64,000 nt of DNA from Acidobacteriaceae bacterium KBS 83 (GTDB lineage Bacteria > Acidobacteriota > Terriglobia > Terriglobales > Acidobacteriaceae): assembly GCA_000381585.1 (NCBI GenBank), contig KB906734.1, forward strand, positions 310,001-374,000. The letters run 5' to 3'. Shown here piece by piece: positions 9,243-18,252 of the stretch. Each line of letters opens with the position of its first letter. Positions within the stretch are counted from its first letter, which is position 1. The position numbers and the translations under genes are program-made. Below the pieces are notes generated by a model, which was not told the origin of the DNA, ran no database searches, and saw only the letters and a list, made by a program, of their open reading frames with translations.

Positions 9243-9980
9243 CTATCCGGCCTGCTCCAGAGGGGATGTAATCAACTCGTAGGGCCGCATGGGCATGACC
9301 TCGGGACAAACAAGCTTGTATCCGACGCCACGCTCTGTCTGGATTAGTTTCGCACCAAAGTCCCGGTCGACCTTGCTCCTCAGCCCGCTGATGTAAACAT
9401 CCACAACGTTGGTAAGGCCCTCGAACGACGAATTCCAGACATTCTCCAGAATCATCGATCGCGTGACCGGCCGATTTGCGTTTCGCGCAAGATATTCGAG
9501 TAGTAGGAACTCTTTAGGCCGTAGTTCAATCGGCCGGTTTCCGCGTCGCACCTGTCTGCGGATCAGATCAAGCTCCAGATCTCCCACTCGCAGATGTTCC
9601 ACCGATTGAGCCGCCCCTTTGCGAAGACGAATCAACAGGCTAAGACGAACCGAAAGTTCTGAGACAAAAAATGGTTCACGTAGACATTCATCGACACCGG
9701 CATCGAAAAGCCCGAGCCTCTCATGCAGGTCGAGGTACCGCTCGACAGCAAACAGCACCGTGGATGGGCACTGCCGCCTGAGTTGAGTTACCAGTGAAAC
9801 AGTGTTCCTGAATCCGATCGACTCAACATCGATCACGATTCCAGGAAAATTCCAACTACGGGCGTGGTCGAGGCACAAATCTGCAGAATCAAGAACGTCA
9901 AGGACGAAATGTGCGGGCCCTAAGCCATGCTCAAGACGGCGTCGAAATGCGGGACGAAGCGTGAGCGCAAGAATTTTCAT
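9243..9980 (-). CDS. OmpR-family response regulator with degenerate receiver
   Basis: 245 aa. The C-terminal half (about 130-235) is a winged-helix OmpR/PhoB DNA-binding domain: IELRPKEFLLLEYLARNANR, then VDVYISGLRSKVD and ERGVGYKLV. The N-terminal half resembles a receiver, with IVIDVES supplying a possible phospho-acceptor (D51). However, the acidic pair expected near the start is missing (MKILALTLRP), and the conserved Lys before the Pro-Phe is a Glu (CLREPFF). It may therefore work without classical phosphorylation. A GGAGATGCAGC segment precedes the ATG. It sits directly upstream of the exopolysaccharide genes on the same strand and may control them; no cognate kinase is adjacent. Confidence 0.85.
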   Translation of the reverse strand: MKILALTLRPAFRRRLEHGLGPAHFVLDVLDSADLCLDHARSWNFPGIVIDVESIGFRNTVSLVTQLRRQCPSTVLFAVERYLDLHERLGLFDAGVDECLREPFFVSELSVRLSLLIRLRKGAAQSVEHLRVGDLELDLIRRQVRRGNRPIELRPKEFLLLEYLARNANRPVTRSMILENVWNSSFEGLTNVVDVYISGLRSKVDRDFGAKLIQTERGVGYKLVCPEVMPMRPYELITSPLEQAG

Positions 9981-11283
9981 GCTGCATCTCCGGGGGTTGA
10001 GCTGCGGTTAGACAAAGACCCTTGCGAGTCAGCCAAGATAAGTTTTCATGCTTGGCGGGGGGAACCCCCGATGTTTTCGCTGTCTGTTTTTGCAGCGATC
10101 AGGCGAATTACATATACGGTAGCCGGGTTCGCTTTTCATCGCAAGTGTTTTGTGCGAGAGAAACGAGAGTCTTACTGATTTCTCTCACAAATTTTATCAA
10201 TGTGAGATTCCGTTTGCAGAGAATTCATCGCCGAGAAACTTCTTCACCATCATCAGCGCAGTGTCGTGTGAATTTTCTTCCGCGCAAGGCTCAGCATCGC
10301 ACGCAGCCGAAGACACAACCCTTTTGTTCGGCGCCGAATGGAGTCCAGACTGGTGACCGTTAACCAAAGAGTAATTATTGCGCAGCCCGTAAAAAAGTGC
10401 GGCTACCACAGCGAAAACCCAGCGAAAATGCGGGTTTTACGCTCCATAAGAAAAATCACTTGAGCCATCAGAATCGAAAAATCCGGGCCAAATAGATTTG
10501 CACGTGCATGGATTTTCTGAAGCAACTTATCTTCGCGCCCTCCAACCGATCCCGAAAATTTAGCCGCAGATTGGTGACCGACAAGGAACGAAGCTGACCC
10601 TCGCGCGTTTACGTGACACGCCACATTACAAGTTACATATGCATGAACACGCGCATACCTGTGTCTTCCCTCCGACGGCATTTGCATGCCCGATCCGTTC
10701 TTCGGTCGTGTATACCTGCAGCTCGTTTCGCGGGAGACCCTCGATGATCCCGACCCAGGAGTGTCGACCAGGGCGGTGCATCGAAGCACCGGGGATGCGT
10801 TGAAGGACATTCGCAGAACCGCCACTCGTGCCTCGACCTCTGACCTGCGCTGTTGTACTGACAATCGCGATTGTCCGATTCAAATTGAATCGGCCTCACG
10901 GCCTTTGCGCCGATACTCCGCCGATGACGCCTAAATCGCTCAATGCACAAGCGTTAACTTCCCGACATCCATGTTTGCAAAAGCGGCGGCGCCAATGGCG
11001 AATCTCAAAGCGCGGAGGACGATGTTGCCCCGGCTTTGTTCCTTTCGAACCTTCCTGTAATCACCGGGCCGGAATGGCGCTATAGTGTCTTGCGACTATC
11101 GTCGAGTGGGATGAGCGAATCAGGGTTGCGGCAGTTAAAAACTCTCTTGGCCGATGTGAGTTGCTCGACAACGCCTGCGGGTTTCATATTGCTGTGCGCA
11201 GCTTTAACCTCCGTTTACACTGCGCGGCATAAGTTGAACCCGAGTTTCGGACCTAAGCGGCCTAGGCTGTCGAAGGAGCCCAT
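9981..11283. other. Long intergenic region without a convincing gene
   Basis: About 1.3 kb separates the divergent regulator gene and the membrane/glycosyltransferase fusion. Short frames here have no recognisable features and compositions unlike the neighbouring genes. Visible structures are a GGGGG/CCCCC hairpin with a GAA loop at 10056-10070 and an AAAACCC/GGGTTTT hairpin near 10421-10440. The region is more AT-rich between about 10070 and 10500 than its flanks. It could hold promoters or a small RNA, or be decayed sequence. Confidence 0.5.
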
Positions 11284-14200
11284 GTGGATGAGGCGACCGT
11301 AGTAAGCAGGCGCGGCGTACGCCTTCCGGCGTTTCTCAACCGCCCGATCCCCGTCTGGCAAATTGTGCTCTGTGCTTTGCTCTTTCACGGGCCACTGTTG
11401 TTGATGCGCCTGCCGGCGGATACATACGACTCCCAATTCCACATGTCAATGGCTGCTACTTACGCGCATCACTGGTTCAATCCCTGGAATGAACAGCAGC
11501 TCGGGGGCTTTTCACAAACGACCTACCCACCCCTTACCCACCAGTGGATCGCTCTCCTGTCGCACGTTGTCGGCCTGACCAGTGCCTTCATGCTCGTACA
11601 AGGCACAGTCATTCTGCTGCTGCCGCTGGCGGTGTACCGCTTCTCACGCCTCTGGACTGACGCACGATCCGCAAGCTATGCCGCCTTCTGCTCTGTTTTT
11701 CTGGGGTCGCTCTGCCTTCTCGTTTACCAGGATGGGCAGATCGGCACCACCTCCTCAAGCACGCTTTTCCTGCTCGCCCTGCCCAGCATGTACGAGTATG
11801 TCCTTAAGGGGCGCAGAAGCGATCTCATTTTCGGCTTGGTGCTATGGTGCACGGCGGCCGCTGCCCACCATGCCACTCTCATTTTTGGGACAGTCTTCTT
11901 TGTAGCGCCGCTTGTCTGGCACGCCTTTTCCAATTACCGGGAGCAGAATCCGGGAAGATCTCTTCTTGAGCCAATCAAGAGGCTCGTGATTGCCGGTGGA
12001 GCAGCTGGCCTGGGCGTTGCACTCGTGTTGCTGCCGTATATATCCAGCTTGCGGAAGAATCCGATCAAGCAGATGCCGATCCCACATCAGAGCCGCGCGA
12101 ACTTCGTCCTGTCGCCATTCTGGGGTGTTCACTACTGGGTGATTCCGTTTGGCGTTTTGGCTCTTACCCTGCCATACATACTTATTAAGGGGACCCAACG
12201 CCGCTTTCTTCCATTGTTTGTGGGCTTTTACTTCGCCCTTCTCTTCGGCCTGGGCGGAACCACCCCCGTGCCGCGATGGATTCTCGGCCGGGCATTCTAC
12301 GTGCTCACCTTCGAGAGATTCACCTTCTGGGCCGTGCTGCTTACGTTGCCCTTTGCAGGCATGTTGATCTCGGTGCTATTGGACCGGTATGGCAAGAAAG
12401 CAGCGGTCCTGGTGAGCATCGGCCTGTTCCTCACCGCTTCGGTCGCAGTTGCCTGGAATGTCCTCGTTCCGATCCGGAGTTCGCCCGTTGACGTCACGCA
12501 GGTTATCAATTTCTTGAACTCGAATGGCCGGGACAAGTACCGCTATTTCACACTCGGATTTGGCAGGGAGATCTCGAAGATCGATAGTTATTCCAACGCC
12601 GGGACCGTCGACGGCGAATACAACTCTGGGCGCACTCTCCCCGAGATGACGCAGCATGGAGCAGCCGAGTTAACCAGTTCCAAGTACTTCGGCCGTGAAG
12701 GTATTGACGCCCTTTCAGCCATACTGCGTCACGCCAATCACTACGGCATCAAGTACATCTTCGTCCGCGACGCCTACTATGAGCCGCTTCTCACCTTCGC
12801 TGGATGGAGACGGATAGCGACTCTGAACGGCGGAGATATTCAGGTTTGGACGACGATCGGCATAAAGCCCGCACGGAAGATACGATCGCCTTATGAGCCC
12901 CCTGTTTGGCAGGGCATTCTGTGGGGCACGCTCCCATTTGGCGTGAGTGTGGTCGCCATCGCGATGGTCATATTCAGGGCTATGAAGAAAAACATCTTAG
13001 GCGCCACTGGGCATCAGGAGGACCTCGAACGCACAGAAGAGCACATCGCGCAGCCTGCAGGCGTCGTAAATCGTATTGCTCTGATAACCGCCTTCCCACC
13101 TGGCCGAGGTGATCTGTCGGAGTACGGCTTTCAACTCGCGAGAGTCTTGCAGGAGTCGTTCGGCCTGAATCCTGTGATCTATGCCGACCAGCACAGCGGC
13201 CTCAACGAAGAACAGCCCGGCTACAACGTGATACGGTGCTGGCGGTTCAACTCCATCACGAGCTTCGCGACGCTCGTATGGAAGATCAGGCGTGAACCAA
13301 CAGATGTGGTGTGGTTCAACATCGGGCTCTCTACGATGGCCAACAAACCGGGCCCCGCCATGGCCGCATCGGCCATCCCGTGGCTTCTCCGCATCCTCGG
13401 ATGCAACACGCACGTCACCCTCCATGCTTTTTCCGAGAACGTCGACTTCCAGCACGCAGGAGTGCCTTTCCCAAGGCTCTACCGGTGGGGCTCGCGTCTT
13501 GCCACACGTCTCCTGCTCTTGAGCAATGGTGTTCACGTCATGCTGCCGTCCTATCGAGAGCAGATTGCGAAGATCTTCGGCTCATCGGCACAGCGCGTCT
13601 TCGTTCACCCCCATGGAATCTTCGGATATAAGCCGGATCAAAGCCGCGTGCGGGTGGAGACGTCACCCCGCGCAATTCTGGCCTTCGGATCGTGGGGCAC
13701 ATACAAGCGGCTGGAAGGTCTGATCGAGGTATTCCCTCTCGTCGCAAAATACGTGCCCAATGCGGAACTCTGGGTCGCAGGCGGAGACCACCCCAAGGCG
13801 CGCGGTTACCTTCAGGAATGTGCATCGCGTTACCGCGAGATGCCACGAGTCAGGTTTCTCGGCTACATCCCGGAGGCGGACGTTGCCCGTCTCTTCGGCA
13901 GTGCATCCATCGCGGTGATGCCCTACAACTCATCTGCGGGTTCCAGTGGCGTGGTGCATCTCGCGTGTGAGCATGAAGTCCCGATTGTCGCCTCTGACAT
14001 CCCTGATCTAAAGGAGCTCGCAGCCTTTGAAGGTCTGTGGCTGGAATTCGTCGCGCCGGATGACCATCAAACCCTCGCCGATAGACTGGTACGTCTCATG
14101 ACAGATAGCCGGCTGACGGACGAGATAAGAACACACAATCGTCAGGCGGTCAGCAAGCTCCAACTCAAAGACATCGTCGAGGCATACCTTCACACCTTTG

Positions 14201-14292
14201 TTCAAACCGCACGCCCTTCGCAGCAAGGAGACCCATTGCCATCGGACGTCATCGATAACACATCGAAATCGCAGATTCCCGAATGCGGGTGA
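11284..14292 (+). CDS. Membrane protein fused to a GT4 glycosyltransferase
   Basis: A 1002-aa two-part protein. Residues 1-580 are a multi-spanning membrane region (about ten hydrophobic helices) with an early periplasmic-type motif LPADTYDSQFHMSM, similar in layout to GT-C or YfhO-like proteins. Residues 597-960 are a GT-B glycosyltransferase: IALITAFPPGRGDLSEYGF, ILAFGSWGTYKRLEGL, then MPYNSSAGSSGVVHLACEH and VPIVASDIPDL. The start is a GTG at 11284 with AAGGAG five bases upstream. It begins a plus-strand polysaccharide block and is followed 16 bp later by a GT2 gene. The fused layout suggests coupling of membrane handling of a lipid-linked sugar to transfer; substrates are unknown. Confidence 0.8.
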   Translation: MDEATVVSRRGVRLPAFLNRPIPVWQIVLCALLFHGPLLLMRLPADTYDSQFHMSMAATYAHHWFNPWNEQQLGGFSQTTYPPLTHQWIALLSHVVGLTSAFMLVQGTVILLLPLAVYRFSRLWTDARSASYAAFCSVFLGSLCLLVYQDGQIGTTSSSTLFLLALPSMYEYVLKGRRSDLIFGLVLWCTAAAAHHATLIFGTVFFVAPLVWHAFSNYREQNPGRSLLEPIKRLVIAGGAAGLGVALVLLPYISSLRKNPIKQMPIPHQSRANFVLSPFWGVHYWVIPFGVLALTLPYILIKGTQRRFLPLFVGFYFALLFGLGGTTPVPRWILGRAFYVLTFERFTFWAVLLTLPFAGMLISVLLDRYGKKAAVLVSIGLFLTASVAVAWNVLVPIRSSPVDVTQVINFLNSNGRDKYRYFTLGFGREISKIDSYSNAGTVDGEYNSGRTLPEMTQHGAAELTSSKYFGREGIDALSAILRHANHYGIKYIFVRDAYYEPLLTFAGWRRIATLNGGDIQVWTTIGIKPARKIRSPYEPPVWQGILWGTLPFGVSVVAIAMVIFRAMKKNILGATGHQEDLERTEEHIAQPAGVVNRIALITAFPPGRGDLSEYGFQLARVLQESFGLNPVIYADQHSGLNEEQPGYNVIRCWRFNSITSFATLVWKIRREPTDVVWFNIGLSTMANKPGPAMAASAIPWLLRILGCNTHVTLHAFSENVDFQHAGVPFPRLYRWGSRLATRLLLLSNGVHVMLPSYREQIAKIFGSSAQRVFVHPHGIFGYKPDQSRVRVETSPRAILAFGSWGTYKRLEGLIEVFPLVAKYVPNAELWVAGGDHPKARGYLQECASRYREMPRVRFLGYIPEADVARLFGSASIAVMPYNSSAGSSGVVHLACEHEVPIVASDIPDLKELAAFEGLWLEFVAPDDHQTLADRLVRLMTDSRLTDEIRTHNRQAVSKLQLKDIVEAYLHTFVQTARPSQQGDPLPSDVIDNTSKSQIPECG

Positions 14293-14308
14293 CGCTCCAA
14301 TCCTCCTC

Positions 14309-15106
14309 ATGACAGATCTATATTCAGGCCTCGCGACTCTTCCGGCCTCGTGCCAGGAAATGACGAACGGCGAATTGCCGGTCGAGTATTCCGTGATCAC
14401 CGCTACGCTGAATGAAGCAGAGAACATCGTCGAGCTGATCCAGGCCATCACGTTCCAGCTTGGTCCCATGGGGAAATCCTTCGAGATTATCGTCGTGGAC
14501 GATAACTCCTCGGATGGCACCGCGGTACTCGTGCGCGATTGTTCCGCGGCAAATCCTCACGTGAGGTTGGTTTCCCGGCCGGGCGCGCAAGGGATCGGGT
14601 CCGCTTATCTCACCGGGATTCAGCACTCGACTGGCCGCGTGGTTTGCACCATGGACGCCGATTTTTCTCATCCGCCTGAAATGCTTTCGCAACTGCTGGA
14701 GGCCGCGGATAAGGACCTTCTCGTGCTCGGGTCCAGATTTCTTCGCCGAGGTGATTTCGAAACTTTATGGTATCGGTGGTTTCCCACCCGGTTTGCGAAT
14801 CTCTGGCATAGTTTCGTACTTCGCTCCGGCATCCGAGACCACACCAATGGATACATGGCGGTGAAGCGAGAAGCCTTGGAGCGCCTTCTCGACGCGGGTA
14901 GCCCACTCGGCGTTCGTCCCTTCGACCGAATCCTCTACTGCCTGGCATTAGTGGCTTTGGCCAAAAGAACGGAACAACGCATCGTTGAGCTGCCAACGAA
15001 ATACGTCTTTCGCACGCGTGGCGAGACCAAGATCAAATTTGGAAGGGGAGTTCGACTCTTCCTTTTCGAGTGGGCAGATTCGCTCTTGCTCGCTTTGAAC
15101 CTGTAG
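14309..15106 (+). CDS. GT2 glycosyltransferase, dolichyl-phosphate mannose synthase-like
   Basis: 265 aa with the polyprenol-phosphate glycosyltransferase pattern: YSVITATLNEAENIVELIQA, then FEIIVVDDNSSDGTA, GIGSAYLTGIQ, and VCTMDADFSHPPEML with the DxD metal site. Such enzymes load a sugar onto a polyprenyl-phosphate carrier, which membrane GT-C enzymes then use; this fits the membrane fusion gene just upstream. No C-terminal membrane helices are present. The ATG at 14309 is not backed by a clear ribosome site; an ATG at 14363 (MTNGELPVEYS) is an alternative. The last 74 bp overlap the convergent aminotransferase gene. Confidence 0.85.
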   Translation: MTDLYSGLATLPASCQEMTNGELPVEYSVITATLNEAENIVELIQAITFQLGPMGKSFEIIVVDDNSSDGTAVLVRDCSAANPHVRLVSRPGAQGIGSAYLTGIQHSTGRVVCTMDADFSHPPEMLSQLLEAADKDLLVLGSRFLRRGDFETLWYRWFPTRFANLWHSFVLRSGIRDHTNGYMAVKREALERLLDAGSPLGVRPFDRILYCLALVALAKRTEQRIVELPTKYVFRTRGETKIKFGRGVRLFLFEWADSLLLALNL

Positions 15107-16274
15107 CCGCAGCTTCGAGTGTTCTGGTCCTGGCTGTGACCGAGGCCGTGATCGAGGTCACCTTCGATCGCTTCGACCGTCCCAGAGCTTCTCGTATCGC
15201 GTCTGTGACGAAATCGATCTCGCTCTCGGTCAGCAAGGGGCCGGATGGCAGGTTCAATCCCCGTTCCGACAGTTCGCGGCTCACTGGCGTGTGTGTCGGG
15301 TGTCCCGCAAAGGGCGGCAAACTCGACATCGGAAAGAAGAAGGGCCGCGTATCGATACCCTTCATCCCAAGTTTGCGCATCATCTCGTCACGCACTTTCC
15401 GCGATGGCGTCAGGATCGAATACATCCAGAAGATGCTCGGCGCACTTGCCGTTCCCGGCGGATGCAGGCGAAGTTCGGGCAGTTCTGCGAGGCGATTCGC
15501 GTACAGCTTGGCGATCTTTCTCTTCCGAGAAAGTATCTCGTCCATCCTCCGGAGTTGGGAGCGTCCCATCGCTGCCTGCATCCCTGTCATCCGGTAGTTA
15601 AAGCCAAGTTCGGCGTGGAAGTACCGGCGATCGGGAGACATCGCATGCCCGCGAAGAAGATGCAGCCTCGCGGCAAGGTCCGGATCGTCCGTCAACACCA
15701 TGCCGCCTTCACCTGTAGTAATGACCTTATTGCCGAAGAAAGAGAAGCAGCCAAGGCTTCCGAAGGTCCCAGCATTCACGTCGTCTCTGGTTGCACCGCA
15801 AGACTGGGCCACATCTTCGATGATCATGGCTCCCGGAGCCGCCTCCGCCAACCCTTCACAATCCGCGGGATTGCCATAAAGGTGCACCGCCATCACCGCA
15901 CGCGTTCTCGGAGTGACGCACTTCGACACGCTCTCCGGCGTCACATTCCAGTCCTCGTCGGAAACGTCGGCAAAGACGGGTGTGGCCCCGCATGCAACCA
16001 CCATGGAAGCTGGAGCGATAAAGGTCAGGTCGGGAACAATGACCTCATCGCCGGGCCCGATGCCGGCTGCGCGCAGACTGAGGTGCAATGCGGCAGTGCC
16101 ACTGGAGCAGGAGATCCCCCTCCCGGAGCCGATGGAGGCCGCAAACTCCTCCTCGAAGCTGAGTACATCCGGGCTGCTGGACGAAACCCAACCACTCAGC
16201 GTTGCTCGCCTGACTTCCTCCACATCCTCTTCAGAAATCCAGGGAGAATAGACCGGTATCTCGCGCTTGATCAT
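15033..16274 (-). CDS. DegT/DnrJ/EryC1 sugar aminotransferase (first)
   Basis: A 413-aa PLP-dependent aminotransferase of nucleotide-sugar pathways. Motifs: CSSGTAALHLSLRA; VIVPDLTFIAPA; IIEDVAQSCGA, with Asp154 for the pyridine nitrogen; and FFGNKVITTGEGGM, with Lys183 for the cofactor. The ATG at 16272-16274 starts MIKREIPVYSPWISEEDV, the usual family start. Its basic C-terminal tail (about 25 residues) extends past the family end and overlaps the convergent GT2 gene by 74 bp. It is divergent, by 82 bp, from a second enzyme of the same family. It probably makes an amino sugar for the exopolysaccharide. Confidence 0.9.
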   Translation of the reverse strand: MIKREIPVYSPWISEEDVEEVRRATLSGWVSSSSPDVLSFEEEFAASIGSGRGISCSSGTAALHLSLRAAGIGPGDEVIVPDLTFIAPASMVVACGATPVFADVSDEDWNVTPESVSKCVTPRTRAVMAVHLYGNPADCEGLAEAAPGAMIIEDVAQSCGATRDDVNAGTFGSLGCFSFFGNKVITTGEGGMVLTDDPDLAARLHLLRGHAMSPDRRYFHAELGFNYRMTGMQAAMGRSQLRRMDEILSRKRKIAKLYANRLAELPELRLHPPGTASAPSIFWMYSILTPSRKVRDEMMRKLGMKGIDTRPFFFPMSSLPPFAGHPTHTPVSRELSERGLNLPSGPLLTESEIDFVTDAIREALGRSKRSKVTSITASVTARTRTLEAAATGSKRARANLPTRKGRVELPFQI

Positions 16275-16356
16275 TTCCAGCTCCCGAGGGGCCCTGAGCC
16301 TTCCAAGCATACCCTTGAACGGTTAATTTGCGGCATTCAATTAAAATGCGAAGCCT

Positions 16357-17478
16357 ATGCGGTTTCCCATAGCGAGACCTGTCGTTGGGGAAGACGAAGC
16401 CGCAGCCGTCGCGCGCGCTGTTCGCGCGGCCGAGATCTCAAAAGGCAAATCGATTCTTGAATTTGAGACCGGATTCTCCGATTTAATCGGTGGCGGAGAC
16501 GCGGTCTCCGTTGTCAACGGCACAGCAGCTTTGGAACTCGCAGCGCGTGCGCTGGATCTGCCCGGCACAGCGGTTGTCACCGGAGCTATGAGTTGCCAGG
16601 CGACTGCGAATGCCCTGCTTTCAGCGGGATGCGAAATACGATTCGCCGATCACGACCCGGAAACATGGCAGGTCAGCCTCGACTCCATCCGCGCAGCCGT
16701 AGACTCCCGGACCAGGGCGGTCGTCGTCGCTCATCTGTATGGAGCAACAGCGAACCTCGTCGAACTCGCTCAATTCTGCGGGGAGAAGGACCTTCTCCTG
16801 ATTGAAGACTGTTCCCAGTCATTCGGGACGCGCTGGCAAGGGCTGGCCGCCGGGTCCTTCGGAGCCGCGTCTACCTTTTCTTTCTACGGCAACAAGCTCA
16901 TCACCACCGGTGAGGGCGGAATGGTATGGACCCGTTCTGCGGAAGTGGCAGAGCGAGCGCGCCTGCTGCGCAATCACGGCCAGGACCGGCCCTTCCATCA
17001 CATCGCCTATGGGCTCAACTGGAAGATGCCCAACCTGCTGGCGGCGCTCGGCGTAGAACAACTGCGGCGCGTACCTGAACTGATAACGGCACGCCGCGAA
17101 CGCTACGATCGCTTACGCAATCTCCTCGGCGATGTTCAAGGCATAATCTTGCCAAAAATCCCGCCTGAACTTTACGTCGCGCCATTCTGCTTCCCGGTGG
17201 TGCTCGTTGAACATGATCGCGACCGCGTCATGTGCGAGTTAAAAACTGCCGGCATTGAGACGCGCCCCCTCTTCGCTCCACAATGCCAGCAACCATATTG
17301 GTCGTCGTTGGTATCCGACACGTCTCCAGATCTGCCGGTCGCGGAGAACCTGTCCGCAAACGGCTTCTATCTATCGACATCTCCTCACCTGTCCCTGGCA
17401 GACTGCGATTCCATCGCGTCTGTCTTGATCGACATTCTCGCTCGCACAAAACCAGCTTCAACTGAAGCGCATGCGTAA
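16357..17478 (+). CDS. DegT/DnrJ/EryC1 sugar aminotransferase (second)
   Basis: A 373-aa PLP enzyme, starting MRFPIARPVVGEDEAAAVAR. It shows VNGTAALELAARAL, LLIEDCSQSFGT with Asp151, and SFYGNKLITTGEGGMV with the cofactor Lys180. It is clearly a relative of the divergent gene at 15033-16274 but well diverged. It probably aminates a keto-sugar nucleotide; substrate unknown. The shared 82-bp spacer must hold both promoters. The downstream DedA-like gene starts 8 bp before this gene ends, so the two are translationally coupled. Confidence 0.9.
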   Translation: MRFPIARPVVGEDEAAAVARAVRAAEISKGKSILEFETGFSDLIGGGDAVSVVNGTAALELAARALDLPGTAVVTGAMSCQATANALLSAGCEIRFADHDPETWQVSLDSIRAAVDSRTRAVVVAHLYGATANLVELAQFCGEKDLLLIEDCSQSFGTRWQGLAAGSFGAASTFSFYGNKLITTGEGGMVWTRSAEVAERARLLRNHGQDRPFHHIAYGLNWKMPNLLAALGVEQLRRVPELITARRERYDRLRNLLGDVQGIILPKIPPELYVAPFCFPVVLVEHDRDRVMCELKTAGIETRPLFAPQCQQPYWSSLVSDTSPDLPVAENLSANGFYLSTSPHLSLADCDSIASVLIDILARTKPASTEAHA

Positions 17479-18217
17479 GCTCCTGGTCATCGTTCTGCTT
17501 CTGGCCGGGTGTGCGGTCGCATTCGCATTGTTTTCTCATGCTCCCATCGCATCACGCGCGCTCGCCTGCGTGCTGTGGTTTCAGCACAAGGGAAATGCAG
17601 GCGCCCTCCTCTACGGAGCGCTCGACCTGGTGGCGACTGTGTTGCTCTTTCCCGGAACGCCACTCACGCTCGGTGCGGGGTTTCTCTACGGAACCGTGAT
17701 CGGCTCGGTTGTGATCTCGTTGGCAAGCACTGCGGCGGCAACCGCTGGTTTCCTCCTGGCTCGCTACATCGCAGGAGATTGGCTGGTCCGCCGGTCCGAG
17801 CGCTTTGCGTCACTCCGCGCTCTGGACCAATCCATTGCCGACCATGGTTTCAAGATGGTGCTGCTCATGAGGCTCCAGCCCGTCTTCATTCCGTTCGCCT
17901 ACCTGAATATGGGGCTCGGCTTAAGCCGCGTCGGCCTTCGAGACTTCGTCCTCGGCTCATGGCTCGGCATGCTGCCCGGCACCATCCTGTACGTCTATGC
18001 AGGATCCCTGCTCAATGCCGCCTGGTTCACGCACTTCAGCACTCGCTCGATGGCGGTCCACGAACCGCACCGCCTGCACATCATCGTGCTCCTCCTGGGC
18101 GGCGCCGCATTCCTTGCGCTCTGCCTGCTCATCTCCCGCATCGCACGAACCAGCCTGCGTCGCATACAAGAGAGCAGCACAGCCCAAACGGAGAGTCCTC
18201 AAACTCACCGCACCTGA
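17471..18217 (+). CDS. TVP38/TMEM64 (DedA/SNARE-associated) membrane protein
   Basis: A 248-aa integral membrane protein with five or six hydrophobic segments. The core has LFPGTPLTLGAGFLYG, then a re-entrant-type stretch, and FKMVLLMRLQPVFIPFAYLN with the conserved Arg; this is the SNARE-associated/VTT domain seen in DedA and TVP38. Members are linked to recycling or flipping of lipid carriers such as undecaprenyl phosphate; a role in exopolysaccharide carrier recycling would fit the locus but is inference. It overlaps the upstream aminotransferase gene by 8 bp and is the last plus-strand gene of the locus. Confidence 0.82.
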   Translation: MRKLLVIVLLLAGCAVAFALFSHAPIASRALACVLWFQHKGNAGALLYGALDLVATVLLFPGTPLTLGAGFLYGTVIGSVVISLASTAAATAGFLLARYIAGDWLVRRSERFASLRALDQSIADHGFKMVLLMRLQPVFIPFAYLNMGLGLSRVGLRDFVLGSWLGMLPGTILYVYAGSLLNAAWFTHFSTRSMAVHEPHRLHIIVLLLGGAAFLALCLLISRIARTSLRRIQESSTAQTESPQTHRT

Positions 18218-18252
18218 GGAATGCCCCGAAAGCTCTTCGCCGGCCTTTTGAT

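Noticed and set aside
10403-10864. Minus-strand frame of 153 codons in the 1.3-kb gap
   Set aside because: No ribosome site, domain or secretion signal, and the frame includes a long tail of rare, unordered residues; not enough to call a gene.
10970-11035. Possible c-di-GMP (GEMM) riboswitch-like bases (GCAAAAGC and CAAAGCGC)
   Set aside because: The conserved GACGCAAAGCC core and matching stems are absent.
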